Assembly: GCA_002342035.1 (NCBI GenBank)
Contig: DDPE01000019.1
Span: 322-26,901 of the forward strand
Direction of reading: 5' to 3'
From: Asticcacaulis sp. UBA2476
Lineage (GTDB): Bacteria > Pseudomonadota > Alphaproteobacteria > Caulobacterales > Caulobacteraceae
DNA length: 26,580 nucleotides
How positions within the stretch are numbered: the first letter of the stretch is position 1; each line of letters begins with the position of its first letter. This document shows, piece by piece, positions 7,827 through 15,650 of this stretch. The translations under genes and the position numbers were made by a program. The notes beneath the pieces are model-generated. The model did not search any database. It saw only the letters and a list, made by a program, of their open reading frames with translations, and was not told where the DNA came from.

Positions 7827-8210
7827 TTAAGCCGCCTGATCGTTTTCGCCGTTAAGCGACTTGGCGAGGTCAAGCAGACGACGGCGCGGACGCTCCGACA
7901 GGCGGTAATAGGCCTGAATGAGGTCGAGGGTTTCCTTGCGCGAAAACACTTCGATGCCTTCGTTCTGAACCGCCGCGACTTCGGTGCGGTCGTCAGACAG
8001 GCCGTCATAGAAGTAGTTGATCGGGGTTTCCAGGGCCTTGGCCAGCTGGAACAGGCGGGCGGCGGAAATGCGGTTGGCGCCACATTCATATTTCTGGATT
8101 TGCTGGAAGCGGATGCCAACGGCCAGGGCCAGTTGTTGCTGGGTCAGGCCGAGCAGACGGCGGCGGCGGCGCAGACGTTTGCCGAGGTGCAGGTCGATAT
8201 CAGTAGCCAT
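7827..8210 (-). CDS. XRE/Cro-type regulator, PraR/SinR-like
   Basis: A 127-residue cytoplasmic DNA-binding protein. Residues 8-66 form a classical helix-turn-helix domain: GKRLRRRRRLLGLTQQQLALAVGIRFQQIQKYECGANRISAARLFQLAKAL. The C-terminal half ends with ETLDLIQAYYRLSERPRRRLLDLAKSL, the conserved tail of the alphaproteobacterial family that includes Rhizobium PraR. Members of that family regulate surface, biofilm or storage-polymer traits; the targets here are unknown. The frame extends 41 codons upstream, but the ATG at 8210 is preceded by AGGGGA and begins the family at its normal residue. Downstream on the same strand is hisN, after a 204-base gap. Confidence 0.88.
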   Translation of the reverse strand: MATDIDLHLGKRLRRRRRLLGLTQQQLALAVGIRFQQIQKYECGANRISAARLFQLAKALETPINYFYDGLSDDRTEVAAVQNEGIEVFSRKETLDLIQAYYRLSERPRRRLLDLAKSLNGENDQAA

Positions 8211-8535
8211 AATAATTCCCCTTCTGGTCAGGTTTGGCTGTTGAAATTCACGTATTCCGCGTTCCGTTTCGGGACGCTTCGTAGTGTGAGTTTCAAGCTT
8301 CGTGCCAGAGGCGAAGTCACAGGCCAAAGACACCTATAGGGGAATGTTGAGGTAAGTTTGCGCTTGCGAACCATGGGGGGCTATGCAAGTAAGACATCAC
8401 ACAATGGACCCGTAACGGTTGGCTATTCCGGGCGCCGATCCCCCGGACAACTCTCAATCAAAACATCATTGACCGCCGCAGCCCGTCTGTGTGCGCCATA
8501 CTGTCTGCAAGTGGTTTTGTTCAGGGTTTTCTCTC
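8211..8535. promoter_or_regulatory. Divergent intergenic region, XRE regulator and SulP gene
   Basis: A 325-base gap between the divergent starts at 8210 and 8536. It must carry both promoters. No convincing gene, RNA or long repeat was found. On the minus strand there is an AGGGGA ribosome-binding site for the regulator and a CTTGAAA element further up, but no complete promoter can be called by eye. Confidence 0.4.
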
Positions 8536-10017
8536 ATGCTTAATATCGACGCGCTCAAACGCGAGTGGCTGTCCAATCCGCGCCGCGATCTTTTGTCCGG
8601 CACGGTGGTCGCTTTGGCACTTATTCCCGAAGCCATCGCCTTTTCGATTATCGCTGGCGTTGATCCGGCGGTCGGGCTCTATGCCTCGTTTATCATTGCG
8701 GTGACGATCTCAATCGTCGGTGGCCGGCCCGCCATGATCTCAGCCGCCACAGGTGCCATGTCGCTTCTGATGGTGACGCTGGTTAAAGATCACGGGCTGG
8801 AATATCTGTTTGCCGCCTCGATCCTGACAGGGGTGTTTCAGATCGTCATAGGCTTACTTAAGCTGGGGTCGCTGATCCGGTTTGTGTCGCGCTCAGTCAT
8901 GACCGGCTTTGTTAATGCGCTGGCCATTCTGATCTTCATGGCGCAACTACCCGAACTGACCGGGGTGAACTGGCAAACCTATGCGCTGGTGGCGGCGGGT
9001 TTAGGCATAATCTATGGCTTTCCTTATATCACTAAGGCGGTGCCGTCGCCGCTGGTGGCCATTCTGACCTTGACTGGCGTAGTGGTCTGGGCGGGTATTG
9101 ATGTTCGCACGGTGGGCGATATGGGCCAGATGCCGGCGGCCTTTCCGGGCTTTAATTTACCCAATGTGCCGCTGACGTGGGAGACATTGGCGATCATCGC
9201 GCCGATCTCGGCGACGCTGGCTTTTGTCGGTCTTTTGGAGTCGCTGTTGACCGCCAATATCATCGATGACATGACCGACACCCCGTCCGACAAAGACCGT
9301 GAAGCGCGCGGGCAGGGCATTGCCAACATCTTATCGCCCCTGTTTGGCGGCATGGCCGGGTGCGCCATGATCGGCCAAAGCGTGATTAACGTCAAATCGG
9401 GCGGGTGCGGGCGGCTATCGACCCTGTGGGCCGGGCTGTTCCTGCTGTTTCTGATACTGGTGCTGCAACAATGGGTGGCTATGATCCCGATGGCGGTGCT
9501 GGTGTCGGTGATGATCATGGTGTCGGTCGGCACGTTTGACTGGAACTCGATCCGCCGTCTGGGCACGACGCCTAAGCAATCGAGCGCGGTGATGATCGTG
9601 ACGACGCTGGCGGTGGTTCTGACCCACGACCTGTCGAAAGGGGTGGTGTTGGGCGTGATCATGAGCGCGATATTTTTTGCGCTTAAGGTCTCAAAACTGT
9701 TGGCGGTTGAGCGTGTGGATAGCGGGGACAACGATATCCACATCTATAAGGTTCAGGGGCAGATATTCTTTGTGTCCGCCGACCTTCTGACCGCCGGATT
9801 TGAGTTCCACGGCCATCCGAAAAGCGTCACGATCGACCTGACCCATGCCCGCATCTGGGACATTACAGCGGTCGATGCGATTGATAAGATCGTGTTCCGC
9901 TATCGCCGTCATGGCGCTGAGGTCAATGTTATCGGCATGTCCGAAGCCTGTTCGACCCTTGTTGGAAAGGTCGGGCAGTTCGATAAGACCCATCTGCCAT
10001 CAGGTATTGGGCATTAA
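8536..10017 (+). CDS. SulP-family anion transporter with C-terminal STAS domain
   Basis: A 493-residue inner-membrane protein. About residues 15-395 form the SulP transport domain. The entry motif is RDLLSGTVVALALIPEAIAFSIIAGVDPAVGLYASF, with the DPxVGLYAS signature, followed by about ten to twelve hydrophobic spans. Residues from about 400 to the end form a STAS domain (IYKVQGQIFFVSA, SVTIDLTHARIWDITAVDAI). SulP proteins move sulfate, bicarbonate, dicarboxylates or other anions, usually with Na+ or H+. The substrate cannot be read from sequence, and no carbonic anhydrase or sulfur-assimilation gene is adjacent. The open frame extends to a GTG at 8491, but the ATG at 8536 starts just before the conserved region. 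At this size it is on the short side for SulP proteins. Confidence 0.88.
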   Translation: MLNIDALKREWLSNPRRDLLSGTVVALALIPEAIAFSIIAGVDPAVGLYASFIIAVTISIVGGRPAMISAATGAMSLLMVTLVKDHGLEYLFAASILTGVFQIVIGLLKLGSLIRFVSRSVMTGFVNALAILIFMAQLPELTGVNWQTYALVAAGLGIIYGFPYITKAVPSPLVAILTLTGVVVWAGIDVRTVGDMGQMPAAFPGFNLPNVPLTWETLAIIAPISATLAFVGLLESLLTANIIDDMTDTPSDKDREARGQGIANILSPLFGGMAGCAMIGQSVINVKSGGCGRLSTLWAGLFLLFLILVLQQWVAMIPMAVLVSVMIMVSVGTFDWNSIRRLGTTPKQSSAVMIVTTLAVVLTHDLSKGVVLGVIMSAIFFALKVSKLLAVERVDSGDNDIHIYKVQGQIFFVSADLLTAGFEFHGHPKSVTIDLTHARIWDITAVDAIDKIVFRYRRHGAEVNVIGMSEACSTLVGKVGQFDKTHLPSGIGH

Positions 10018-10037
10018 AAAAGGGGCCGTCAGGCCCC
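10016..10037 (-). terminator. Rho-independent terminator of rcdA (shared convergent gap)
   Basis: GGGGCC (10022-10027) and GGCCCC (10032-10037) pair around GTCA. Read on the minus strand, the stem is followed by six T residues (10021-10016), so it ends the rcdA transcript. It overlaps the SulP stop codon. On the plus strand the trailing sequence is TTAAAA, giving at most a weak terminator for the SulP gene. Confidence 0.8.
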
Positions 10038-10059
10038 TTAAAACCGCAATTGCTAAACT

Positions 10060-10587
10060 TTATTGGCGGGCTTCGGTGGCGGCACCAAAGGCATTTTGCA
10101 AAAGCTGCATCTGGTTCAGCACCTGATTGACCGCAGGCACCTCAGATTCCGCATCAATGAACATGCGCTTATCCATGTGCGAAATGCGATCATAGAGGCG
10201 GTTGGCGCGGTCCAGCAGGCTGATCAGGCCTTCGGGCATCTTTTCGGCCCCATCAGCGGAACTGCTCTGCACCGGGGTGAGGCGGTAACGCTCCTCACAG
10301 GCATCGGCGGCTTCCATGTCACCTTCACGCACAGCGCGCTGCACCAAAAGCCACGAAGCGATCTGCATCAGGCGGGTGGTCAGGCGCATGCTTTCACCGG
10401 CATAGGCCAAGGCGTCTTCGCGGTTCAGCAGACGGCTGTCCCGGCGGCCATCGCCATCCAGATAGGCGGCGGTCTCTTCGACCAAAGCCATACCTTCTTT
10501 AAAGGTCCGGTCAAACAGGTCGGAGCGGGCAAAATCACGCACGATTTCAACGCGCTGAACTATCTGTGTGGCGACACTATCTGACAT
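10060..10587 (-). CDS. rcdA: RcdA homologue (DUF1465), adaptor for regulated CtrA proteolysis
   Basis: A 175-residue protein of the DUF1465 family, defined in Caulobacter by RcdA. Recognisable stretches are FDRTFKEGMALVEETAAYLDGDGR, ESMRLTTRLMQIASWLLVQRAVREGDM and RIDRLYDR-like ANRLYDRISHMD. In Caulobacter crescentus, RcdA is a three-helix-bundle cytoplasmic adaptor. It works with CpdR and PopA to bring CtrA and other substrates to ClpXP during the G1-to-S transition. The C-terminal tail after residue 140 (AESEVPAVNQVLNQMQLLQNAFG) is likely flexible. The function here is inferred from the family. The ATG at 10587 is preferred to the TTG immediately before it. A DUF1192 gene follows upstream on the same strand, and a strong terminator lies downstream. 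Confidence 0.88.
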   Translation of the reverse strand: MSDSVATQIVQRVEIVRDFARSDLFDRTFKEGMALVEETAAYLDGDGRRDSRLLNREDALAYAGESMRLTTRLMQIASWLLVQRAVREGDMEAADACEERYRLTPVQSSSADGAEKMPEGLISLLDRANRLYDRISHMDKRMFIDAESEVPAVNQVLNQMQLLQNAFGAATEARQ

Positions 10588-10756
10588 CAAAAGACTGCCT
10601 TCAAATAAATGTAGGGCGAACCCATACTACGCTTAACCATAATAGCCGTGCGGACCATATCATGCCCCGCAGGCCTTGTCACAAATCGCTTTGTGTCCCA
10701 TTCGATGCAACCCCCGTGCCATTCCCGTGACTGCGAGTGTTACGGTTTGGGCGCCT

Positions 10757-10975
10757 CTACTCCTTAAAGGAGAAAAGCGCATCCGCTGCTGAGCGCTGGC
10801 TTTTCTTGGCGGTCAGGGCGTTGCGGGTACGCATCGTTTCGGCCTCCAGCGCCTCAATCCGGGCCGTCAGGTCTTCGACGCTGAACGGGTCGAGATCTTC
10901 CCGAAACAGAGTGCCCGCAAGGCCTTTGGTGGCCGTAAGCGCGCGCGGTTCAGCCGGAATATCGTCATCTATCAT
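10757..10975 (-). CDS. DUF1192 family small coiled-coil protein
   Basis: A 72-residue acidic protein. The conserved core FREDLDPFSVEDLTARIEALEAETMRTRNAL is the DUF1192 signature: an LDPxSVEEL start followed by one long helix with heptad leucines, likely a coiled coil. It ends with SAADALFSFKE, also typical. The molecular role of this family is unknown. A GGGGAGG ribosome-binding site lies about eight bases before the ATG at 10975. It lies upstream of rcdA on the same strand with a 169-base gap, and back to back with the oxidoreductase gene at 11105. Confidence 0.88.
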   Translation of the reverse strand: MIDDDIPAEPRALTATKGLAGTLFREDLDPFSVEDLTARIEALEAETMRTRNALTAKKSQRSAADALFSFKE

Positions 10976-11104
10976 AGGCTGCCTCCCCGGATTTTAGCTT
11001 ATAGCTGAGATCGAAAAACTGGGATCGGTTGAATATGAACCCTATCTGTTTATGATCATCATCAAACCCGTATCAGGCGAAGATTGCAAGGAAAACGAAT
11101 CAAC

Positions 11105-12097
11105 ATGCATGTGATTCAGGTGAACAATGACGGGAAAAGTCCGTATGATCTTTTTGTGGCTGAGGCCCCCCGGCCTGAGACGCCCGCGGGCCATGTCCTG
11201 ATACGGGTCAGCCATGCCGGGGTGAACCGTCCCGATATTCTACAACGCATCGGGGCCTATCCGCCGCCGGCGGGGGCATCGCCTATATTGGGACTTGAGG
11301 TCTCCGGCACGATTGAGAGCCTGAACCTCAGCGATGATGAGGCTCGCCTGCTGGGCTGGAAATTGGGCGATAAGGTCTGTGCCCTGACCAATGGCGGGGG
11401 CTATGCTGAGTTCGTCAGCGTCGATGCCCGCCACTTACTGCCCATTCCCAAGGGCCTCACGATGGCAGAGGCTGCGACCCTGCCGGAAGTGGCGCTGACC
11501 GTCTATGCCAATATGATGGAGGGCGGGGGCCTGAAAGCCGGAGAGACGGTACTCATCCACGGCGGCAATTCCGGTATTGGGTCTATGGCGATCCAGATGG
11601 CCAAAGGTTTTGGCGCCAAGGTCATCACGACTGTGCGCGGTGCCGATAAGGCGGCGCGGGTGGCCACATTCGGCGCTGATCTGGTCATTGATGCGACCGC
11701 CGGGGATTTCGTCGAAGCCGTCAAAGCTTACGGTGGGGCGGATGTGGTCATTGATATAGTCGGCGGTGACTACACTGACCGCAATCTGATCTGCCTGAAA
11801 CCTAAAGGTCGGCTGGTGCAGGTCGGTGTGGGCGCGGGGAGTAAGGTCACGCTTGATCTGTTTCGCATCATGCAAAAGCAACTTACCTTAACCGGATCAA
11901 CCCTGCGGCCACGAACGCCTGATGAAAAAGCCCGTCTCAGCCATGCTGTGCGCGATCAGGTCTGGCCGCTGATTGACGCGGGGGCTATAAAAACCGTTGT
12001 CGAAAAGGAATTTAGCCTTGATAAGGCGGGCGAAGCCCACGCCTGGCTGGAGGCCGGGCAGCATGTCGGTAAGGTCGTGCTTAAAATCGGCGGGTAA
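11105..12097 (+). CDS. Zinc-independent quinone oxidoreductase-like MDR protein
   Basis: A 330-residue member of the medium-chain dehydrogenase/reductase superfamily, quinone oxidoreductase branch. The N-terminal GroES-like part includes HAGVNRPDILQRIGAYPPPAG, the family pattern. The NADPH-binding part includes HGGNSGIGSMAIQMAKGFGAKVITTVRG. The cysteine/histidine set that binds catalytic zinc in alcohol dehydrogenases is not evident, as expected for this branch. It likely reduces quinones or activated alkenes with NADPH in the cytoplasm; the true substrate is unknown. A TTG at 11084 would add seven residues, but the ATG at 11105 fits the family start. It begins 129 bases from the divergent DUF1192 gene. 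Confidence 0.88.
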   Translation: MHVIQVNNDGKSPYDLFVAEAPRPETPAGHVLIRVSHAGVNRPDILQRIGAYPPPAGASPILGLEVSGTIESLNLSDDEARLLGWKLGDKVCALTNGGGYAEFVSVDARHLLPIPKGLTMAEAATLPEVALTVYANMMEGGGLKAGETVLIHGGNSGIGSMAIQMAKGFGAKVITTVRGADKAARVATFGADLVIDATAGDFVEAVKAYGGADVVIDIVGGDYTDRNLICLKPKGRLVQVGVGAGSKVTLDLFRIMQKQLTLTGSTLRPRTPDEKARLSHAVRDQVWPLIDAGAIKTVVEKEFSLDKAGEAHAWLEAGQHVGKVVLKIGG

Positions 12098-12109
12098 TAA
12101 GGACATAAC

Positions 12110-12475
12110 ATGGCGCACACCAATCTGACCGAAGCGTTCGAGGCCATAAAGCAAATGCTTCTGGTCTATGAGCGTGACTGCGTGTCGCTGCACGATGAAC
12201 CCATGCGCTATTATCTGGGCTCACCGCGCGCGGCCAAGGACGGCTTTCGTATGTGGTTTGGCGGGGTTGAAATCCGCAAGAGCATCGTGGCCCTTCATCT
12301 CATGCCGATCTATCAGCACCCGGAAATGCTGGCCAGCTTACCCGACAGCCTGAAACGCCGCCAGAACGGCAAGTCATCGTTTAACTTCAAGGGCCTGACG
12401 CCGGAACTGACGCAGGATATCGCCGACCTGATCCGGGCCAGCGCGGTGCGTTTCAAGGCCGATGGCTATATGTAG
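12110..12475 (+). CDS. Small conserved protein, DUF1801/YdhG-like in pattern
   Basis: A 121-residue soluble protein that I cannot name with certainty. The stretch MWFGGVEIRKSIVALHLMPIYQHPEML, then LKRRQNGKSSFNFKGLTPELTQDIADLI, resembles small DUF1801/YdhG-like proteins. In those a beta strand (VSLHLMP) precedes a conserved lysine-serine-phenylalanine turn. It has no signal peptide or membrane span. It begins 12 bases after the oxidoreductase gene, so it is likely co-transcribed with it. The family link is from memory of the pattern and is tentative. Confidence 0.65.
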   Translation: MAHTNLTEAFEAIKQMLLVYERDCVSLHDEPMRYYLGSPRAAKDGFRMWFGGVEIRKSIVALHLMPIYQHPEMLASLPDSLKRRQNGKSSFNFKGLTPELTQDIADLIRASAVRFKADGYM

Positions 12476-12481
12476 GGGCGT

Positions 12482-13162
12482 TTACGACGCTGTGACACGC
12501 AATTTTTGCCAGTCTGGCTGAGGCCCCCCGTCAAAATGTTTGATCTGATCGTACTTCTTGAACATTAGCCCCGTCAGATTGTAGGCCTCTTTCAGGCTGT
12601 TAAACTCGCACTCACCAACTTCCGGGGAAAGTTCCTCCGGAATGTTCTTGTCGACATTGGCCGGATCGAAGGACGCAACCGCGCTTCTGGCCACAGACAG
12701 GTCATAGCAATCCAGTTTTAGATACTCGATTTCGGTCTCACTGCCTTTGTTGAAGGTTTGCGCGTAGGGAAAGCGGATAACCGAATAGACGGAGCGGTCC
12801 GGGGTGCGGCTAAGGTTTAGCCCTACAATCCAATATGCCTTTCGCTCAGCATTGGTCTCAGAAATAATTGGCGTAAAGCTGTGGTAGGTAACGCCAGCAA
12901 GATAGGATTTTTTATCCGACAGGACGTGTTCAAGTGTGGCCACATCTTCGGTTGGTCCACGTTCAATTTCTATGCGCATGGGTATGCCTGCGGCCTCAGC
13001 GACTACAGGAGGCGTCAGAACGATATGGGAGGCACTTGAAAAGGGGCCTGACCGTTCTAAATCAGGGCCAATGACGGTTTCGTCGATACTAGCCGCAGGC
13101 TTTGAACAGGCTGTCAGATTCAGGCTAAATACCGCGAGTATCAGAAGCGTAAGATCTCTCAT
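12482..13162 (-). CDS. Putative lipoprotein of unknown function
   Basis: A 226-residue protein with a lipoprotein signal: MRDLTLLILAVFSLNLTACS, a short charged start, a hydrophobic core and the lipobox LTAC with Cys19. The mature part is not a family I recognise. It contains an IVLTPPVV strand, a central YWIVGLNLSRTPDRSVYSVIRFPY stretch and two further cysteines (LDCYDL and GECEF), which could form a disulfide in the periplasm. The ATG at 13162 is preferred over an upstream in-frame start because AGGGG lies about eight bases before it and it places the signal peptide correctly. It converges with the small gene ending at 12475. Confidence 0.75.
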   Translation of the reverse strand: MRDLTLLILAVFSLNLTACSKPAASIDETVIGPDLERSGPFSSASHIVLTPPVVAEAAGIPMRIEIERGPTEDVATLEHVLSDKKSYLAGVTYHSFTPIISETNAERKAYWIVGLNLSRTPDRSVYSVIRFPYAQTFNKGSETEIEYLKLDCYDLSVARSAVASFDPANVDKNIPEELSPEVGECEFNSLKEAYNLTGLMFKKYDQIKHFDGGPQPDWQKLRVTAS

Positions 13163-13328
13163 ATGGCACCCCTGTTGAATACGTACCATAGAGCTATATC
13201 ACGGTTTCGTGATTGTAAACGTGCTATGTGATCGGGACTATTTTCGCCCGAAATTCACCACTATTTCCTTGCCAAGTATGGGGAAATAGATTCATGTGCG
13301 CGCGATCAGATGGGTTTGGACGTTTGTC

Positions 13329-13565
13329 ATGGCCGACATCTATGTAAAAGCGGTCAGGGCTGGCCACCGGGCTTATAAGCTGGGCCTGTCGCCGATGATC
13401 GGGCAGGCGTGCCGGTTTTTGCCGACCTGCTCTGACTATACGGCTGAGGCCCTGATTACCCACGGCCCGCTCAAAGGCGGATGGATGGGGATTAAACGGA
13501 TTTGCCGGTGTCGTCCCGGCGGTGGTTCAGGCTATGATCCTGTGCCGCCAAAAGACGGAAACTAG
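13329..13565 (+). CDS. yidD: Membrane protein insertion efficiency factor YidD
   Basis: A 78-residue YidD protein. It has RAYKLGLSPMIGQACRFLPTCSDYTAEALITHGPLKGGWMGIKRICRCRPGGGSGYDPVPP. The diagnostic features are CRFLPTCSxY, the G-x-KGxWMxxKRIxRC segment and the DPVP end. In E. coli it is a peripheral inner-membrane protein that assists YidC-dependent insertion. The start is uncertain. The ATG at 13329 gives the usual length, while an in-frame GTG at 13296, with GGGGA upstream, would add eleven hydrophobic and basic residues. It lies just before thrS, and its stop codon touches the REP-like palindrome. Confidence 0.92.
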   Translation: MADIYVKAVRAGHRAYKLGLSPMIGQACRFLPTCSDYTAEALITHGPLKGGWMGIKRICRCRPGGGSGYDPVPPKDGN

Positions 13566-13598
13566 AGCGGAATGATTTTTAATGGAAACATTCCGCTC
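13565..13598. repeat. REP-like palindrome
   Basis: A perfect 10-bp inverted repeat, GAGCGGAATG (13565-13574) and CATTCCGCTC (13589-13598), with a 14-base AT-rich spacer. Its first base is the last base of the yidD stop codon. The AGAGCGGAATGATTT core is reminiscent of intergenic palindromes seen many times in alphaproteobacterial genomes; that is from memory. It could also act as a terminator-like hairpin for yidD, although no T-run follows. Confidence 0.7.
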
Positions 13599-13600
13599 AA

Positions 13601-13638
13601 GCCGCCACCCCGGCGGCGGCCAAGGTGGCGTAGCCACC
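13601..13638. repeat. Two GC-rich hairpins next to the REP-like palindrome, upstream of thrS
   Basis: GCCGCC (13601-13606) pairs with GGCGGC (13612-13617), and GGTGGC (13624-13629) pairs with GCCACC (13633-13638). They follow the REP-like palindrome within a few bases, suggesting a composite repeat. The rest of the gap up to thrS (13639-13716) shows no gene. A T-box attenuator is not expected in this group and is not visible. Confidence 0.5.
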
Positions 13639-13716
13639 GCCCGGCGAGGGACTGAAATTAAAAGATTTGCTCTGGCCTGTCGTAGGGGCTGAGCGCTTAT
13701 GAAAGTGACTTGAAGC

Positions 13717-15648
13717 ATGACGATAGAACTGATTTTTCCCGATGGCGCCAAACGTGAGTTTGAGGCCGGAACCACCGGGAGGGCTATCGCCGAGTCCCTT
13801 TCCAAGTCGCTGGCCAAGAAGGCGGCGGTCATCAAGATCGACGGGGAAATGCTTGATCTTGAGCGGGCGCTCGACCACGGTGGCAAAATCGAAATACTGA
13901 CCCGCGACGCGCCGGAATTGCTTGAAGTCATCCGTCACGATGCCGCGCATTTGCTGGCGCAGGCCGTGCAGGAACTGTTTCCCGGCACGCAGGTCACGAT
14001 TGGCCCGTCGATCGACGATGGTTTCTATTACGACTTTGCCCGCGAAGAACCGTTCAGCCTGGATGACTTGCCCAAAATCGAAAAGAAGATGAAGGAACTG
14101 GTCGACCGCGACGAGAAGATCGTGCGCGAAGTCTGGGATCGTCAGGACGCCATCAAGCATTTCGAAGAAATCGGTGAAGCCTATAAGGCCGAAATCATCC
14201 GCGATTTGCCGGGCACGGAAACCATCACGGTTTATCGTCACGGTGAGCGCTGGAAAGACCTGTGCCGCGGGCCGCACATGCCGTCGTCGCGCTTTGTTGG
14301 TAAGGCGTTCAAGCTGACCAAACTGGCCGGGGCTTACTGGCGCGGCGATCAGAACAATGCCCAGCTTCAGCGCATCTACGGCACCGCCTGGGCGACCGAA
14401 GAGGAATTGCAAGCCTACATCACCCGCATCGAAGAGGCCGAAAAGCGCGACCACCGTAAGCTGGGCCGCGCCATGAACCTGTTCCACATGCAGGAAGAAG
14501 GCCGCGGCATGGTGTTCTGGCACCCCAAGGGCTGGATGCTGTACCGCACGCTTGAGGCCTATATGCGTAGGCGACTGGATGTGGCCGGCTATACCGAGGT
14601 CAAGACGCCGCAGGTGCTGGATCGTACCTTCTGGGAAAATTCCGGTCACTGGGATAAGTACCGCGCCAATATGTTTGTCTGCGAGACGGTCGAGGGCGAA
14701 ACCCTGTCGCTCAAGCCGATGAACTGCCCCGGCCACGTGCAGATATTTAAGGTCGGCCTGCGGTCGTACAAAGAACTGCCGATGCGTATGGCCGAATTTG
14801 GGGCCTGCCACCGTTATGAGCCGTCAGGATCGCTGCATGGCCTTATGCGGGTGCGCGCCTTTACGCAGGACGACGCCCATATCTTTTGCCGCGAAGACCA
14901 GATCGTTGAGGAAACCGAAAAGTTTGTACGGCTGACCCAGATGATTCATTCGGATCTGGGCATGGAAACGGCCTATATCAATCTGGCGACACGCCCCGAA
15001 GTGCGGGCGGGTTCTGATGAATTCTGGGATAAGGCTGAGGGCATGTTGCTGGAGGCGGCACGCAAGGCCGGGGTTGAGCCGGTCATCGCCGAGGGTGACG
15101 GAGCATTCTATGCGCCTAAGCTCGACTTCATCGTCAAGGACGCCATTGGCCGCGAATGGACCTGCGGCACCTTGCAGCTTGATTACGTCCTGCCCGAACG
15201 TCTGGATGCCGAATATGTGGCGGAGGATGGTTCGCGCCAGCGTCCGGTCATGCTCCACCGCGCGATTTTGGGGTCGTTTGAGCGCTTTATCGGCATCATG
15301 ATCGAAAACTTTGCCGGTAAATTCCCGCTGTGGCTGGCCCCGGTGCAGATTGTGGTGGCCCCCATCACGTCCGATGCCAATGACTATGCCGAGAGCGTCG
15401 CCGCCAAATACCGGGCGGCGGGTCTGCGGGTTGAAACCGATCTCAGGAACGAAAAGATCAACTATAAGATCCGCGAACATTCCCTCGCTAAGGTGCCGGT
15501 CATCGCGGTCGTGGGCCGCAAGGAAGCCGAAACCGGTGAGGTGGCCTTACGCCATCTCGGCTCGGACGGTCAGACGATCCTGAGCGTTGAGGCGTCCGTG
15601 GCGCAACTGGCGACTGACGCCACCCCGCCGGATTTGAAACAGGCGTAA
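13717..15648 (+). CDS. thrS: Threonyl-tRNA synthetase
   Basis: A 643-residue class II synthetase, full length. The order is: TGS domain (residues 1-61); editing domain with HDAAHLLAQAVQELFP; and catalytic core with motif 1 around GMVFWHPKGWMLYRTLE. Motif 2 is EFGACHRYEPSGSLHGLMRVRAFTQDDAHIF and motif 3 is HRAILGSFERFIGIMIE. The anticodon-binding domain starts at LAPVQIVVAPI. The zinc ligands seen in E. coli ThrS have equivalents in MNCPGH, DDAHIF and MLHRA. It charges tRNA-Thr in the cytoplasm and hydrolyses Ser-tRNA-Thr. The start has a poor Shine-Dalgarno sequence. The WbbL-like glycosyltransferase starts two bases after the stop. Confidence 0.97.
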   Translation: MTIELIFPDGAKREFEAGTTGRAIAESLSKSLAKKAAVIKIDGEMLDLERALDHGGKIEILTRDAPELLEVIRHDAAHLLAQAVQELFPGTQVTIGPSIDDGFYYDFAREEPFSLDDLPKIEKKMKELVDRDEKIVREVWDRQDAIKHFEEIGEAYKAEIIRDLPGTETITVYRHGERWKDLCRGPHMPSSRFVGKAFKLTKLAGAYWRGDQNNAQLQRIYGTAWATEEELQAYITRIEEAEKRDHRKLGRAMNLFHMQEEGRGMVFWHPKGWMLYRTLEAYMRRRLDVAGYTEVKTPQVLDRTFWENSGHWDKYRANMFVCETVEGETLSLKPMNCPGHVQIFKVGLRSYKELPMRMAEFGACHRYEPSGSLHGLMRVRAFTQDDAHIFCREDQIVEETEKFVRLTQMIHSDLGMETAYINLATRPEVRAGSDEFWDKAEGMLLEAARKAGVEPVIAEGDGAFYAPKLDFIVKDAIGREWTCGTLQLDYVLPERLDAEYVAEDGSRQRPVMLHRAILGSFERFIGIMIENFAGKFPLWLAPVQIVVAPITSDANDYAESVAAKYRAAGLRVETDLRNEKINYKIREHSLAKVPVIAVVGRKEAETGEVALRHLGSDGQTILSVEASVAQLATDATPPDLKQA

Positions 15649-15650
15649 AC

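Noticed and set aside
13224..13463. Minus-strand 79-residue frame overlapping yidD
   Set aside because: yidD on the plus strand is certain from its motifs, and the reverse frame has none.
13600..13716. Possible T-box or amino-acid attenuator upstream of thrS
   Set aside because: No T-box core sequence is visible, these are not typical of Alphaproteobacteria, and the hairpins look like intergenic repeats.
13597..14811. A 404-residue minus-strand frame opposite thrS
   Set aside because: It is fully covered by the unmistakable thrS coding sequence, and its translation has no recognisable motif. It begins in the hairpin repeats.
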